A DNA stretch of 35,500 nucleotides, from contig NZ_VNHO01000023.1 in NCBI RefSeq assembly GCF_008124715.1, positions 1 through 35,500 on the forward strand, read 5' to 3'. The notes under the pieces were generated by a model that did not search any database, had not been told where the DNA came from, and worked only from the letters and a program-made list of their open reading frames with translations. Below, piece after piece: positions 9,551-18,469 of the stretch (positions are counted from its first letter, which is position 1; every line of letters starts with the position of its first letter). Position numbers and translations under genes: made by a program. Origin of the DNA: Thermosediminibacter litoriperuensis (GTDB taxonomy: Bacteria > Bacillota > Thermosediminibacteria > Thermosediminibacterales > Thermosediminibacteraceae).

Positions 9551-11941
9551 TCACTGGGCGGTGAAAAGGTTATTCATATCGTCAACGTGTTCCTGAACCT
9601 GCGGAATGCCCTTTTCCGGCAATGGCTTTATAGCCTTTCCGATGACCTCGTCCATAGTTCTGACGAAGATGAAGCAAAGTTCTTCCTTTACATTTTGAGG
9701 CACTTCTTCCAAATCCTTGATATTTTCTTCGGGAAGTAGAATGGTCTTTATGCCCGCTCTGTGGGCTGCCAGCACCTTTTCCTTAATGCCTCCCACCGGC
9801 AGGACCCTACCCCGCAGGGTTATTTCTCCGGTCATAGCCACGGTTCTATCTACCGGTCGCCCGGAAAGGGCGGAAATAAGGGCGCATGCCATGGTGATCC
9901 CCGCCGAAGGCCCGTCCTTGGGTATTGCCCCTTCCGGAACGTGAATGTGTACGTCGTACTTTTCGTGAAAATCCTCTTCAATACCCAGTTCTTCGGCCTT
10001 CGACCTGACGTAGGTATAACCGGCGTGGGCCGACTCCTGCATCACGTCCCCCAGCTTGCCGGTAAGGATCAGCTTTCCCTTCCCCTTCATAACCGTGGCT
10101 TCGATGTTCAGTATATCGCCGCCCATCTCCGTCCAGGCAAGACCAGTAGCAACCCCGACCTGGTCGGTCTCCTCGATGACACCGTAATGGAACCTCGGCG
10201 CCCCCAGGAACTTTTCAACCATCGCGCCGTCCACTTCCACCGTGGTCTTTTCGCCTTCGACGACGGACTTGGCAACTTTGCGGCAGATACTTGCTATTTC
10301 GCGCTCTAGATTTCTTACCCCGGCTTCACGGGTAAAGTTGCGGATTATCTTGATTATCGCTTCGTCGAGAATCACCAGGTTTTCCGGTTTCAGCCCGTGT
10401 TCGCTTATCTGCCGGGGTATTAAATGAAGCTTTGCTATCTGCAGCTTCTCGTACTCGGTATACCCCGGTATCGAAATCACTTCCATACGGTCCAAAAGCG
10501 GCCTGGGAATGTTGTAAAGAGCGTTGGCCGTTGTGATGAACAGTACCTTTGAAAGGTCAAAGGGCAGTTCTATATAGTGATCGGAAAAACTGTGGTTCTG
10601 CTCGGGGTCCAGCACTTCCAGCAGGGCCGCCGCTGGGTCTCCGCGGAAATCGACGCTCATCTTGTCGACCTCGTCCAGCAGGAACACGGGGTTTTTTGTC
10701 CCTGCATGTTTCATTCCCTGGATGATCCTTCCAGGCAGAGCTCCCACATACGTCCTCCTGTGGCCGCGGATTTCTGCTTCATCCCTGACACCACCCAGAG
10801 ATACCCTGACGAACTTCCGGCCCATGGCCTTCGCTATGGACCTCGCCAGGGACGTCTTACCCACTCCCGGAGGGCCGGCCAGGCATAATATGGGGGCCTT
10901 TGTGGTCCCGGCAAGTTTCCTCACGGCAAGAAACTCCAGTATCCTCTCCTTGACCTTTTCAAGCCCGTAATGGCCCTCGTCTAAAATCTCTTGCGCCGAT
11001 TTAATATCCAATATATCCTCGGTGGCCGTATTCCACGGAAGAGCCACTATCCAGTCAAGGTAATTCCTTATAACGGCCATCTCCGCCGATGCCGGGGGAG
11101 TTCTCTCCAGCCTGTCGACTTCTTTCATCATTTTTTCCTCGAGGTCTTGGGGCAAATTGAGGGCTTTGATCTTGTTACGATACTCATTGGCTTCAGCAAC
11201 CCTCTCGTCCTGCTCGCCCAACTCCTGCTGGATGGCCTTGATCTGCTCCCTCAAGTAGTATTCTTTCTGAGATTTTTCCAGCTGCTTTTTGACCCTATTG
11301 TTTATCCGCTTTTCCAGCTCCAAAATTTCGATCTCCCGCGTGAGAATTTCAAACAAAAAAGATAGTCGGTCCTTTATGTCTAGGGTCTCGAGGATCAGCT
11401 GTTTGTCTTCAATCTTCAGGTTAAGATACGACGCTATAGCATCGGCAAACCGCCCGGGCTGGCGCAAATTTCCGATGGAGACCAGCGCGTCAGGGGTAAT
11501 CTTGCGGTTCAGATTGACGTAGTTTTCAAAGAGGCTCATGACACCCCGCATGAGGGCTTCTTCTTCCGGACCAGCTCCAACGTCGTCCTCGACGATCTCC
11601 TCAATTTTTACCTTGAAAAAGGGCTCGTACTGGATGTATTCCTTTATCTTAGCCCGGTGCAAACCTTCCACCAGCACCCTTATGGTGTCCCCGGGCATTT
11701 TTAAAAGCTGCTTTATTTTAGCTACCGTGCCGGTGCCGTATATGTCTTCGGGCATAGGGAAATCAACCCTGGCGTCTTTCTGGGCTGCCAGGACTATTTT
11801 TTCATCCCCGACCATGGCTTCTTCAAGAGCGCCAATCGACTTGTCTCTACCCACATCGAAATGAAGTACCATGTGGGGAAAAACTAAAAGACCCCTTAAG
11901 GGCAGCAGTGGCAAGGTTCGCTTAAGTTTACCTTTTTCCAC
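9551..11941 (-). CDS. lon: ATP-dependent endopeptidase Lon (LonA)
   Basis: A 796-residue soluble AAA+ serine protease that degrades misfolded and regulatory proteins. It has the N-terminal substrate-binding LAN domain (residues 10-205), a coiled helical region (205-250), Walker A GPPGVGKT (356-363), Walker [10 protein letters not shown], and the Lon protease domain with the Ser-Lys dyad in KDGPSAGI (Ser679) and GGIKEK (Lys722). Length and order match LonA. The start is GTG with GGAGGG six nucleotides upstream. It follows lonB by 77 nt with no clear terminator between them, so it may be partly cotranscribed. In many Bacilli engB follows lonA; here it does not. Confidence 0.97.
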   Translation of the reverse strand: MEKGKLKRTLPLLPLRGLLVFPHMVLHFDVGRDKSIGALEEAMVGDEKIVLAAQKDARVDFPMPEDIYGTGTVAKIKQLLKMPGDTIRVLVEGLHRAKIKEYIQYEPFFKVKIEEIVEDDVGAGPEEEALMRGVMSLFENYVNLNRKITPDALVSIGNLRQPGRFADAIASYLNLKIEDKQLILETLDIKDRLSFLFEILTREIEILELEKRINNRVKKQLEKSQKEYYLREQIKAIQQELGEQDERVAEANEYRNKIKALNLPQDLEEKMMKEVDRLERTPPASAEMAVIRNYLDWIVALPWNTATEDILDIKSAQEILDEGHYGLEKVKERILEFLAVRKLAGTTKAPILCLAGPPGVGKTSLARSIAKAMGRKFVRVSLGGVRDEAEIRGHRRTYVGALPGRIIQGMKHAGTKNPVFLLDEVDKMSVDFRGDPAAALLEVLDPEQNHSFSDHYIELPFDLSKVLFITTANALYNIPRPLLDRMEVISIPGYTEYEKLQIAKLHLIPRQISEHGLKPENLVILDEAIIKIIRNFTREAGVRNLEREIASICRKVAKSVVEGEKTTVEVDGAMVEKFLGAPRFHYGVIEETDQVGVATGLAWTEMGGDILNIEATVMKGKGKLILTGKLGDVMQESAHAGYTYVRSKAEELGIEEDFHEKYDVHIHVPEGAIPKDGPSAGITMACALISALSGRPVDRTVAMTGEITLRGRVLPVGGIKEKVLAAHRAGIKTILLPEENIKDLEEVPQNVKEELCFIFVRTMDEVIGKAIKPLPEKGIPQVQEHVDDMNNLFTAQ

Positions 11942-12018
11942 AAAATTCCCTCCGATATTTTCACACAGGTAAGGATAAATCTAGATTGGCTTTATTAAGT
12001 TAATTCGCCAAAATTTAT

Positions 12019-13686
12019 TTAATTCCTGCCCGAAAAAATTGCCATTTTTCTCTCGGCCTCCGGTTTTTCGTCCGAAAATACCAGGGCATGCTCTATTACC
12101 TCTTCGATCCTGTCTACAGCCAGGATTTTCACATCCATGGTCTTGAAAAGATCCTGCCAGTTTTCCCGGGGTATTATCACCGTTGTGGCTCCTGCCCTCC
12201 TGGCTGCCTCGATTTTTGCTACTATGCCTCCCACCGGCTTCACATACCCTCTGATGGAGAGCTCCCCGGTCATGGCAACCAGGTTGTTCACAGGAATATT
12301 GGTTATGGAAGAGTAAATGGCTGTGGCCACGGTAATACCCGCCGACGGACCGTCTATGGGGATACCTCCGGGGAAATTCAGGTGTATATCGTAATCTCCG
12401 GGATCGACTCCCAGGTATTTCTTCAGCACCGTGAGGCAGTTATCCACAGCGCCTCTGGCAGTGGCCTTGCGCTTCAGCCTGTGCATTTCCCCTCCCATTT
12501 CCTCTTCTTCCATGATACCGGTAACAATGAGCTTCCCCTTACCCCTCTCCACCGGTATGGCGGTAGCCTCTATTTCAACAAGGGTGCCCATGTTGGGGCC
12601 GTAAACCGCCAGGCCGTTAGCACACCCCATCTGGGGAGTGGGACTAACTTTTTTTTCCGGCCTCGGCGAGTACTGACCGCTGTTTATGACCCACTCCACG
12701 TCTTTCGCTTCTATTTTCTTGCGCTTTTCCATCATCGCCAGTCCGGCGGCCATCTGCAGGATGTTCACCGCCTCGCGCCCGTTGGTGGCGTATTTCTTGA
12801 TTATTTCTACGGCCCGTTCCTCCATCTCGAAGGATATTTTGGCCGCCGCGTTCCGGGCAATCTTACCTATGTCTTCGGGGCTCAGGGGTTTAAAAAATAT
12901 TTCCATGCAACGGGAGCGGATCGCCGGCGGAATCTCCTGAGGCGTCCTGGTAGTAGCCCCCACCAGCCTAAAGTCGGCGGGAAGTCCCTTTTGAAAAATC
13001 TCGTGAATGTAAAGGGGGATGTTGGGATCTTCGCTGCTGTAATAGGCGCTCTCCAGGAAAACCTTGCGGTCTTCCAGCACCTTCAACAGCTTGTTCATCT
13101 GTACCGGATGCAGTTCTCCGATTTCGTCGATAAAAAGCACTCCTCCATGGGCCTTGGTAACGGCTCCCGGTTTGGGCTGAGGTATTCCCGCTATACCCAA
13201 GGGGCCGGCTCCCTGGTATATAGGGTCGTGCACAGAGCCGATAAGGGGGTCGGCTATCCCTCTCTCGTCGAACCTGGCTATAGTGGCGTCCACCTCCACG
13301 AATTTGGCATCGGGGCCGAAGGGGGAACCAGGGGTTTTTTTGGCTTCCTCCAGCACCAGCCGGGCGGCGGCGGTCTTTCCTATACCCGGAGGACCGTAGA
13401 TTATGACGTGCTGGGGATTGGGCCCGCACAAGGCCGCTCTCAGGGCTTTCAGGCCGTCGTCCTGCCCTATTATCTCTTCGAACTTAGTGGGTCTCGTTTT
13501 CTCCGCCAGCGGTTCGGTGAGGGATATTTCCCTCATCTTCCGCAGTTTTTCCATCTCCTTCCTTGACTCACGGTCAACCACAACCCTGCTCCCTTGCTGG
13601 TTTTTCAGGAGGTTTAAAAAATAAAGCCCGATAACGATGGCGAAAACTATCTGTATCAGGCTTAAGAGATTCAGCGTCACGTTCAA
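12019..13686 (-). CDS. lonB: ATP-dependent protease LonB
   Basis: A 555-residue AAA+ protease with one N-terminal membrane segment (residues 5-27) and no LAN domain, the hallmark of the Firmicute LonB. Walker A GPPGIGKT is at 98-105, Walker B VLFIDEIGEL at about 183-192, and the protease dyad is Ser448 in PIDGPSAG and Lys491 in GGIVAK. In Bacillus subtilis LonB is made in the forespore and is tied to sporulation. Here it lies between clpX and lonA. The TTG start has GGGAGGAG seven nucleotides upstream. A terminator separates it from clpX, so it must have its own promoter in the 76 nt between. Confidence 0.93.
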   Translation of the reverse strand: MNVTLNLLSLIQIVFAIVIGLYFLNLLKNQQGSRVVVDRESRKEMEKLRKMREISLTEPLAEKTRPTKFEEIIGQDDGLKALRAALCGPNPQHVIIYGPPGIGKTAAARLVLEEAKKTPGSPFGPDAKFVEVDATIARFDERGIADPLIGSVHDPIYQGAGPLGIAGIPQPKPGAVTKAHGGVLFIDEIGELHPVQMNKLLKVLEDRKVFLESAYYSSEDPNIPLYIHEIFQKGLPADFRLVGATTRTPQEIPPAIRSRCMEIFFKPLSPEDIGKIARNAAAKISFEMEERAVEIIKKYATNGREAVNILQMAAGLAMMEKRKKIEAKDVEWVINSGQYSPRPEKKVSPTPQMGCANGLAVYGPNMGTLVEIEATAIPVERGKGKLIVTGIMEEEEMGGEMHRLKRKATARGAVDNCLTVLKKYLGVDPGDYDIHLNFPGGIPIDGPSAGITVATAIYSSITNIPVNNLVAMTGELSIRGYVKPVGGIVAKIEAARRAGATTVIIPRENWQDLFKTMDVKILAVDRIEEVIEHALVFSDEKPEAERKMAIFSGRN

Positions 13687-13762
13687 AAAATATCTCCTCC
13701 CTTCCCAAACTCAGGCTTTTTTTATTATTACCGCCCGGATCTAATTTATCCTGGAAAGGGAA

Positions 13763-13793
13763 GTAAAAAAGTGCAGCTTTCGCTGCACTTTTA
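13763..13793 (-). terminator. Terminator of the tig-clpP-clpX operon
   Basis: On the minus strand AAAAGTGCAGC, a GAAA tetraloop and GCTGCACTTTT form a perfect 11-bp stem followed by more T's. It lies within 5 nt of the clpX stop codon. Confidence 0.92.
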
Positions 13794-13795
13794 CT

Positions 13796-15061
13796 TTAAG
13801 CTGTTACTTCTTTCTTCTTGGCCTTCTTCCTCTCGGAAGTTACTATTATCGGCTCCTCGCGCTTTTGGACGACTTCTTTGGTGACGACGCACTTGGTTAT
13901 ATCGTTTCTGGAAGGTATCTCGTACATTACGTCCATCATCACTTCTTCCAGGATCGCCCTCAGGCCTCTTGCGTCGGTCTTCCTATTCAGCGCCTCCTGG
14001 GCTATGACCTGCAGGGCCTCATCGGTAAACTCGAGCTGCACGTTGTCCATTTCGAATAATTTCTGGTACTGCTTTACCAGTGAGTTTTTGGGCTCCTTTA
14101 AAATTCTTATCAGTGCTTGCTCGTCCAGAGCATCCAGGGTTACTATGATGGGAACCCTTCCAACGAATTCGGGAATCATGCCGAACTTCAGCAGGTCTTC
14201 GGGCATTATATGGTTCAAAAGCTCGCCTACATTCTTCTCTTCCCTGCTTCTAATCTCCGCTCCGAATCCTATGGATTTCTTTCCAATCCGGTTGGCTATG
14301 ATTTTTTCGATGCCTTCAAAGGCACCGCCGCAGATGAACAGGATGTTGGTGGTGTCTATCTGGATGAACTCCTGGTGGGGGTGCTTGCGGCCTCCCTGCG
14401 GGGGCACGCTGGCAATGGTGCCTTCCAGGATCTTCAGCAGGGCCTGCTGCACTCCTTCGCCGGAAACATCCCTGGTTATGGACGGATTTTCCGATTTTCT
14501 GGCTATCTTATCTATCTCGTCTATATACACTATACCCTTTTCCGCTTTTTCGACATCATAGTCAGCGGCCTGAATGAGTTTTAGGAGTATATTTTCCACG
14601 TCCTCGCCCACGTAACCCGCTTCGGTAAGGGAGGTAGCGTCGGCGATGGCAAAGGGCACATTCAAAATTTTTGCAAGGGTTTGAGCCAGCAGAGTCTTAC
14701 CGCTGCCCGTAGGTCCGAGCATTATGATGTTGCTCTTTTGAAGCTCAACATCGTCCGTTTTTACGTTGGAATTAATTCGTTTATAATGGTTGTATACCGC
14801 TACCGACAGTATCCTCTTCGCTTTTTCCTGCCCGATGACGTACTGGTCAAGTATTTCCTTTATCTCGCGGGGTTTGGGAATATCCGAAAAATCCATTTCC
14901 GCGTCTTCACTGAATTCCTCTTCTATGATCTCGTTGCAGAGCTCTATGCACTCGTCGCATATATACACACCGGGACCTGCCACCAGTTTACGCACCTGGT
15001 CCTGGGTCTTTCCGCAAAAGGAGCACTTCAGCTGGCCCTTTTCGTCGTTGAATTTAAACAT
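13796..15061 (-). CDS. clpX: ClpX, ATPase subunit of the ClpXP protease
   Basis: A 421-residue unfoldase that feeds substrates into ClpP. It opens with a four-cysteine zinc-binding domain (CSFCGK and CDECIELC, residues 9-43), followed by Walker A GPTGSGKT, Walker [10 protein letters not shown], the pore-loop region including GGRKHPHQ, the ClpP-docking IGF loop (KSIGFGAE), and the sensor-2 GLRAILEE. All active motifs are intact. It starts 4 nt after clpP ends, so the two are translationally linked, and a strong terminator follows it. Confidence 0.98.
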   Translation of the reverse strand: MFKFNDEKGQLKCSFCGKTQDQVRKLVAGPGVYICDECIELCNEIIEEEFSEDAEMDFSDIPKPREIKEILDQYVIGQEKAKRILSVAVYNHYKRINSNVKTDDVELQKSNIIMLGPTGSGKTLLAQTLAKILNVPFAIADATSLTEAGYVGEDVENILLKLIQAADYDVEKAEKGIVYIDEIDKIARKSENPSITRDVSGEGVQQALLKILEGTIASVPPQGGRKHPHQEFIQIDTTNILFICGGAFEGIEKIIANRIGKKSIGFGAEIRSREEKNVGELLNHIMPEDLLKFGMIPEFVGRVPIIVTLDALDEQALIRILKEPKNSLVKQYQKLFEMDNVQLEFTDEALQVIAQEALNRKTDARGLRAILEEVMMDVMYEIPSRNDITKCVVTKEVVQKREEPIIVTSERKKAKKKEVTA

Positions 15062-15065
15062 GGTA

Positions 15066-15668
15066 TCACCTCTTTTCTTCGGCTTTGGTCCTCTTGTAGA
15101 TCACCTCATCGATAAGGCCGTATTGCTTTGCTTCAAGCGCAGACATGAAGAAGTCCCTCTCGGTGTCTCTCTCTATCTTCTCAAGAGGTTGTTTCGTGTG
15201 CTTAACCAGTATCTCGTTTATTACTTCCCTCAAGCGCAGGATCTCTTTTGCCTGGGTCTCTATATCCAGGGCCTTGCCCTGCACGCCTCCCCATGGTTGG
15301 TGGATCATTATCCTGGAATTGGGAAGTGCATAGCGCTTGCCCGGGGCGCCACCCGCCAGAAGCACCGCACCCATGCTGGCAGCCAAGCCAATGCACATGG
15401 TGGAAACGTCGGGTTTGATGTACTGCATGGTATCGTATATGGCAAGACCCGCCGTTACGGAACCGCCGGGGGAATTGATGTAGAGATAGATATCTTTATC
15501 CGGATCTTCGGACTCTAAAAAGAGCAACTGGGCGATGACAAGGCTCGCCACCGAATCGTCTATGGGAGTCCCGATGAACACTATCCTTTCTTTAAGGAGC
15601 CTTGAATAGATATCGTAGGCCCTTTCCCCTCGGTTTGTCTGTTCGATTACAATTGGTACAAGATTCAT
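15066..15668 (-). CDS. clpP: ClpP, proteolytic subunit of the Clp protease
   Basis: A 200-residue serine protease that forms the barrel used by ClpX and other Clp ATPases. The catalytic triad is visible: Ser in [11 protein letters not shown], His in [10 protein letters not shown] and Asp in [11 protein letters not shown]. The start is placed at the ATG at 15668 ([11 protein letters not shown]) because GGAGGG lies at the correct distance upstream and this is where the family begins; the frame extends seven codons further without support. It lies between tig and clpX with gaps of 21 and 4 nt. Confidence 0.98.
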   Translation of the reverse strand: MNLVPIVIEQTNRGERAYDIYSRLLKERIVFIGTPIDDSVASLVIAQLLFLESEDPDKDIYLYINSPGGSVTAGLAIYDTMQYIKPDVSTMCIGLAASMGAVLLAGGAPGKRYALPNSRIMIHQPWGGVQGKALDIETQAKEILRLREVINEILVKHTKQPLEKIERDTERDFFMSALEAKQYGLIDEVIYKRTKAEEKR

Positions 15669-15689
15669 TATAAGCCCTCCCTTTCTCAC

Positions 15690-17030
15690 TTAGGCTTGCT
15701 CTTCCTCGCCTTCACCCTCGTTCTCGGCAATCCTTTCCACCACTTTTTCCGTAACCCTTGCATGGGATTGCAGGAAATCGAAAATTTTCCGGGTAAGTAT
15801 ACGGTCTTTAATATGCGCTAAATTCTCCTCTTTTAAACCCTTTTTGTATTCGGCCAGGGATTTCTGGGCGGATTCGGCGTACTTTGAAAGTTCCGCGTCC
15901 AGTTCTTCCTCGGACACCTCGATGTTTTCAGCTTTAGCCACGGCTTCCAGTACGAGAGAAGTTTTTACATTATTATAAGCCCTGTCCTGGAATTTGGCCT
16001 TAAATTCCTCCGGCGAAAGCTGCGATGCTTCCAGATACTGTCTTAAATCCATGCCCCTCATCTTCAACTGGAAGGCAAAGTCCATGATCAGCCTTTCGAT
16101 TTCCCTGTCGATCATAGCCTGAGGAATATCGACTTTCGCCTGTTCTGTCAGCTTTTTGAGGATTGAACCCCTGAGCGAACTTTCCGCGAAAGATTTCGCC
16201 CTTTCTTCCAATTTATTCTTTATATCCTGCTTTAATTCCTCCAGCGTATCGAACTCGCTCACGTCTTTTGCGAATTCGTCGTCGATGGCGGGAAGCTCCT
16301 TTTCCTTGACCTCTTTCAGCGTGACGTTAAACGATACTTCCTTTCCCGCCAGTTCTTTGTTGGGGTGATCGGCCGGGTATGTAACCTTAACCTCCCGGGT
16401 TTCTCCAACCTCCATACCCGTTATCTGCTCTTCCAGATCCTCTACCAGGATTTTTGAGCCGAGCTCCAGGGGATAATTTTGCACCTTCCCGTCCTTGAGG
16501 GGTTCCCCATCCACAAAACCTTCAAGATCGACTATTACGATGTCCCCTTTTTGCGCCGGCCTTTCAACAGAAATGAGCCTGGCATTTTTATCCTGCAGGG
16601 CCTTCAGTTCCTTATCAACATCCTCCTCGGTAACATTGTACACCATTTTTTCCACTTCTAAACCCTTGTATTCTCCTAAATCCACTTCGGGCTTGACAGC
16701 AACTTTGGCGGTGGCCACGACGCCTTTTCCTTTTTCGATCTGATCTATATCGAAATGCGGATGGTCCACAGGTTCCAGGTTGTTTTCCTCCACGCCTTTT
16801 TTATAGGCTTCGGACAGCACTATTTCCGCCGCGTCTTCATAAAAAACTTCCGGGCCGTAATGCATTTCAATCAATTTTCTGGGAGCCTTGCCTCTCCTGA
16901 ATCCCGGTATGTTAAACCTCTTGACGTTCTTCCTGTATGCCTGATCCAGCGCCTTTTCGAATTCGTCAGCGCCAACTTCAATCTTTAAAGTGGCTACATT
17001 ATTTTCTATTTTTTCCACATTAACCTTCAT
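15690..17030 (-). CDS. tig: Trigger factor, ribosome-associated chaperone
   Basis: A 446-residue chaperone with peptidyl-prolyl isomerase activity that meets nascent chains at the ribosome exit. The N-terminal ribosome-binding signature GFRRGKAPRKLIE is present (about residue 44), followed by the FKBP-like domain (KGDIVIVDLEGFVDGE, about 155-240) and the helical C-terminal arms. The start at 17030 has GAGGAGC a few bases upstream and gives the normal beginning MKVNVEKIENN; 36 upstream codons in the same frame read as leader sequence, not protein. It heads the tig-clpP-clpX operon. Confidence 0.97.
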   Translation of the reverse strand: MKVNVEKIENNVATLKIEVGADEFEKALDQAYRKNVKRFNIPGFRRGKAPRKLIEMHYGPEVFYEDAAEIVLSEAYKKGVEENNLEPVDHPHFDIDQIEKGKGVVATAKVAVKPEVDLGEYKGLEVEKMVYNVTEEDVDKELKALQDKNARLISVERPAQKGDIVIVDLEGFVDGEPLKDGKVQNYPLELGSKILVEDLEEQITGMEVGETREVKVTYPADHPNKELAGKEVSFNVTLKEVKEKELPAIDDEFAKDVSEFDTLEELKQDIKNKLEERAKSFAESSLRGSILKKLTEQAKVDIPQAMIDREIERLIMDFAFQLKMRGMDLRQYLEASQLSPEEFKAKFQDRAYNNVKTSLVLEAVAKAENIEVSEEELDAELSKYAESAQKSLAEYKKGLKEENLAHIKDRILTRKIFDFLQSHARVTEKVVERIAENEGEGEEEQA

Positions 17031-17073
17031 TATGCTCCTCCTCACAATCACGCTAAACCTTTTTTGCCATTTT

Positions 17074-17079
17074 ATTATA
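17074..17079 (-). promoter_or_regulatory. Probable -10 box of the tig-clpP-clpX operon
   Basis: TATAAT on the minus strand, 44 nt before the tig start and downstream of the tRNA operon terminator. No good -35 box is seen 16-18 nt upstream, where the sequence is only T- and A-rich. Confidence 0.45.
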
Positions 17080-17106
17080 GCATAAAAAAATAAATAATAA
17101 AACAAT

Positions 17107-17129
17107 ACCCCGGCATAAATCACCGAGGT
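17107..17129. terminator. Terminator of the tRNA operon
   Basis: ACCTCGG and CCGGGGT (minus strand) form a 7-bp stem with one G-T pair and a 9-nt loop, followed by ATTGTTTTATT. On the plus strand the stem is followed by TTTTT as well. It begins about 16 nt after the last tRNA. Confidence 0.7.
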
Positions 17130-17144
17130 TTTTCGCAAAACTTA

Positions 17145-17228
17145 TGGTGCGGGCGAGAGGATTTGAACCTCCACGGGAAACCCAACGGATCCTAAGTCCG
17201 TCGCGTCTGCCAGTTCCGCCACGCCCGC
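17145..17228 (-). tRNA. tRNA-Leu (UAG)
   Basis: Acceptor arms GCGGGCG and CGCCCGC, a long class II variable arm (GTTGGGTTTCCCGT region), a TTCAAAT T-loop and an encoded CCA. The anticodon loop reads CTTAGGA with anticodon TAG. It is the last tRNA of the cluster. Confidence 0.95.
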
Positions 17229-17229
17229 A

Positions 17230-17305
17230 TGGTGAGCCATGGAGGATTCGAACCTCCGACACCCTGATTAAAAGTCAGGTGCTCTGCCGCCTGAGCTAAT
17301 GGCCC
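17230..17305 (-). tRNA. tRNA-Lys (UUU)
   Basis: A 76-nt cloverleaf with GGGCCAT/ATGGCTC acceptor (one G-T pair), anticodon TTT in CTTTTAA, GGTTCGAATCC T-arm and an encoded CCA. Confidence 0.95.
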
Positions 17306-17308
17306 TCA

Positions 17309-17382
17309 TGGCTGGGGCGGCAGGATTCGAACCTACGATGCAGGATCCAAAGTCCCGTGCCTTACCGCTTGGCTACGCCCCA
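17309..17382 (-). tRNA. tRNA-Gln (UUG)
   Basis: A 74-nt cloverleaf with TGGGGCG/CGCCCCA acceptor, anticodon TTG in CTTTGGA, GGTTCGAATCC T-arm, discriminator G and an encoded CCA. Confidence 0.95.
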
Positions 17383-17396
17383 GCATAAAAAAATTA

Positions 17397-17474
<78 letters not shown>

Positions 17475-17479
17475 ACATA

Positions 17480-17556
17480 TGGCGCGCCCGAGGGGATTCG
17501 AACCTCTGACCCACGGATTAGAAGTCCGTTGCTCTGTCCAGCTGAGCTACGGGCGC
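17480..17556 (-). tRNA. tRNA-Arg (UCU)
   Basis: GCGCCCG/CGGGCGC acceptor, anticodon TCT in CTTCTAA, GGTTCGAATCC T-arm and an encoded CCA, 77 nt. Confidence 0.95.
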
Positions 17557-17559
17557 GTA

Positions 17560-17635
17560 TGGAGCGGGAAACGGGATTCGAACCCGCGGCACCCAGCTTG
17601 GAAGGCTGGTGCTCTGCCATCTGAGCTATTCCCGC
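17560..17635 (-). tRNA. tRNA-Gly (UCC)
   Basis: GCGGGAA/TTCCCGC acceptor, anticodon TCC in CTTCCAA, GGTTCGAATCC T-arm and an encoded CCA, 76 nt. Confidence 0.95.
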
Positions 17636-17643
17636 ATGTTTTC

Positions 17644-17720
17644 TGGTCGAGGCAGAGGGACTTGAACCCCCGACCCCATGGTCCCAAACCATGTGCGCTA
17701 CCAAGCTGCGCCATGCCTCG
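17644..17720 (-). tRNA. tRNA-Pro (UGG)
   Basis: CGAGGCA/TGCCTCG acceptor, anticodon TGG in TTTGGGA, GGTTCAAGTCC T-arm and an encoded CCA, 77 nt. It is the first gene of the tRNA operon. Confidence 0.95.
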
Positions 17721-17742
17721 AAAGTCCTTAAAGACAATGTAT

Positions 17743-17771
17743 AGTATACATTAAATTAAATTTTGCGTCAA
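17743..17771 (-). promoter_or_regulatory. Promoter of the tRNA operon
   Basis: On the minus strand TTGACG (17766-17771) and TATACT (17743-17748) are exactly 17 nt apart, with an A+T-rich spacer. It lies 22 nt upstream of tRNA-Pro and is one of the best SigA-type matches in the window. Confidence 0.85.
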
Positions 17772-17815
17772 GATTATTTTAACATAATCTCGCTCCTTTT
17801 TCAAACCCTTTCAAT

Positions 17816-18469
17816 TCAATCGTCGAATAATTTGAGGATCGCCCTGAGGTTTTTCAGATCCCTAAGAACCATGTCGGCATTTTTTAAAATTTCTGGGTCC
17901 CCTATGCCGACGGCAAACATGCCCGCCCTTTTTATCGCTTCGATACCCGCCGCCGAGTCCTCTATCCCTACGCACTCACCGGGTTTCAGGCCCAGGTTTT
18001 CAGCTGCAACGAGGAATATTTCCGGGTCCGGCTTGCACCTTTTAATCCGGCCTGCATCCACCACATAGTCGAACAACTCCGCTATTCCAAGGTTTTTCAA
18101 TACGGTAGGGGCGTTTCGGCTGGCCGAAGCCAGCGCGATTTTTACGCCGCGGCCCTTAAGGGCGAAAAACAGCTCCTTCACTCCGGGCAGCAGGTCTTTC
18201 TGCGTGATCTTTTCTATCATATTTTTATAGTACCCGTTCTTTTTTTCGGCCAGGTATTCCTTTTCGTCCCGGGAAAACCTTCGCGGGCTTTTTTCCAGGA
18301 TTATCTCCAGGGATTCCATCCTCCCTACGCCCTTCAGCCTTTCGTTTATGTTTTCGTCAAAATAAACTCCCAGTTCGTCGGCCAGTTTTTTCCAGGCCAG
18401 GTAATGAAACCTGGCCGTATCCGTGATAACTCCGTCCAGGTCGAAAACGGCGGCTTTATATACCGGCAC
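17816..18469 (-). CDS. pgmB: Beta-phosphoglucomutase
   Basis: A 217-residue HAD-superfamily enzyme that turns beta-glucose-1-phosphate into glucose-6-phosphate. The nucleophile motif AVFDLDGVITDTA opens the protein, the cap domain contains LKGVGRMESLE, motif II is ALASAS, and motif III/IV is KPDPEIFLVAAENL with GIEDSAAGIEA. The start is a GTG that lies inside the end of the phosphorylase gene (14-nt overlap), with GGGAGA upstream. This coupling supports its role: GH65 inverting phosphorylases release the beta anomer that this enzyme uses. No strong terminator follows; only a weak A+T stem is seen near 17780. Confidence 0.93.
   Translation of the reverse strand: MPVYKAAVFDLDGVITDTARFHYLAWKKLADELGVYFDENINERLKGVGRMESLEIILEKSPRRFSRDEKEYLAEKKNGYYKNMIEKITQKDLLPGVKELFFALKGRGVKIALASASRNAPTVLKNLGIAELFDYVVDAGRIKRCKPDPEIFLVAAENLGLKPGECVGIEDSAAGIEAIKRAGMFAVGIGDPEILKNADMVLRDLKNLRAILKLFDD

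Noticed and set aside
12088..13566. A 492-codon plus-strand open frame opposite lonB
   Set aside because: It is antisense to a clear AAA+ protease gene, and its composition is that expected from the opposite strand of a G+C-rich coding region. Its product matches no family.
15669..15689. Upstream extension of ClpP by seven codons
   Set aside because: The Shine-Dalgarno GGAGGG is placed for the ATG at 15668 and lies inside the proposed extension.
17031..17138. Upstream extension of trigger factor by 36 codons
   Set aside because: The extension runs through the -10 box and the tRNA operon terminator, and the family begins at MKVNVEKIENN.
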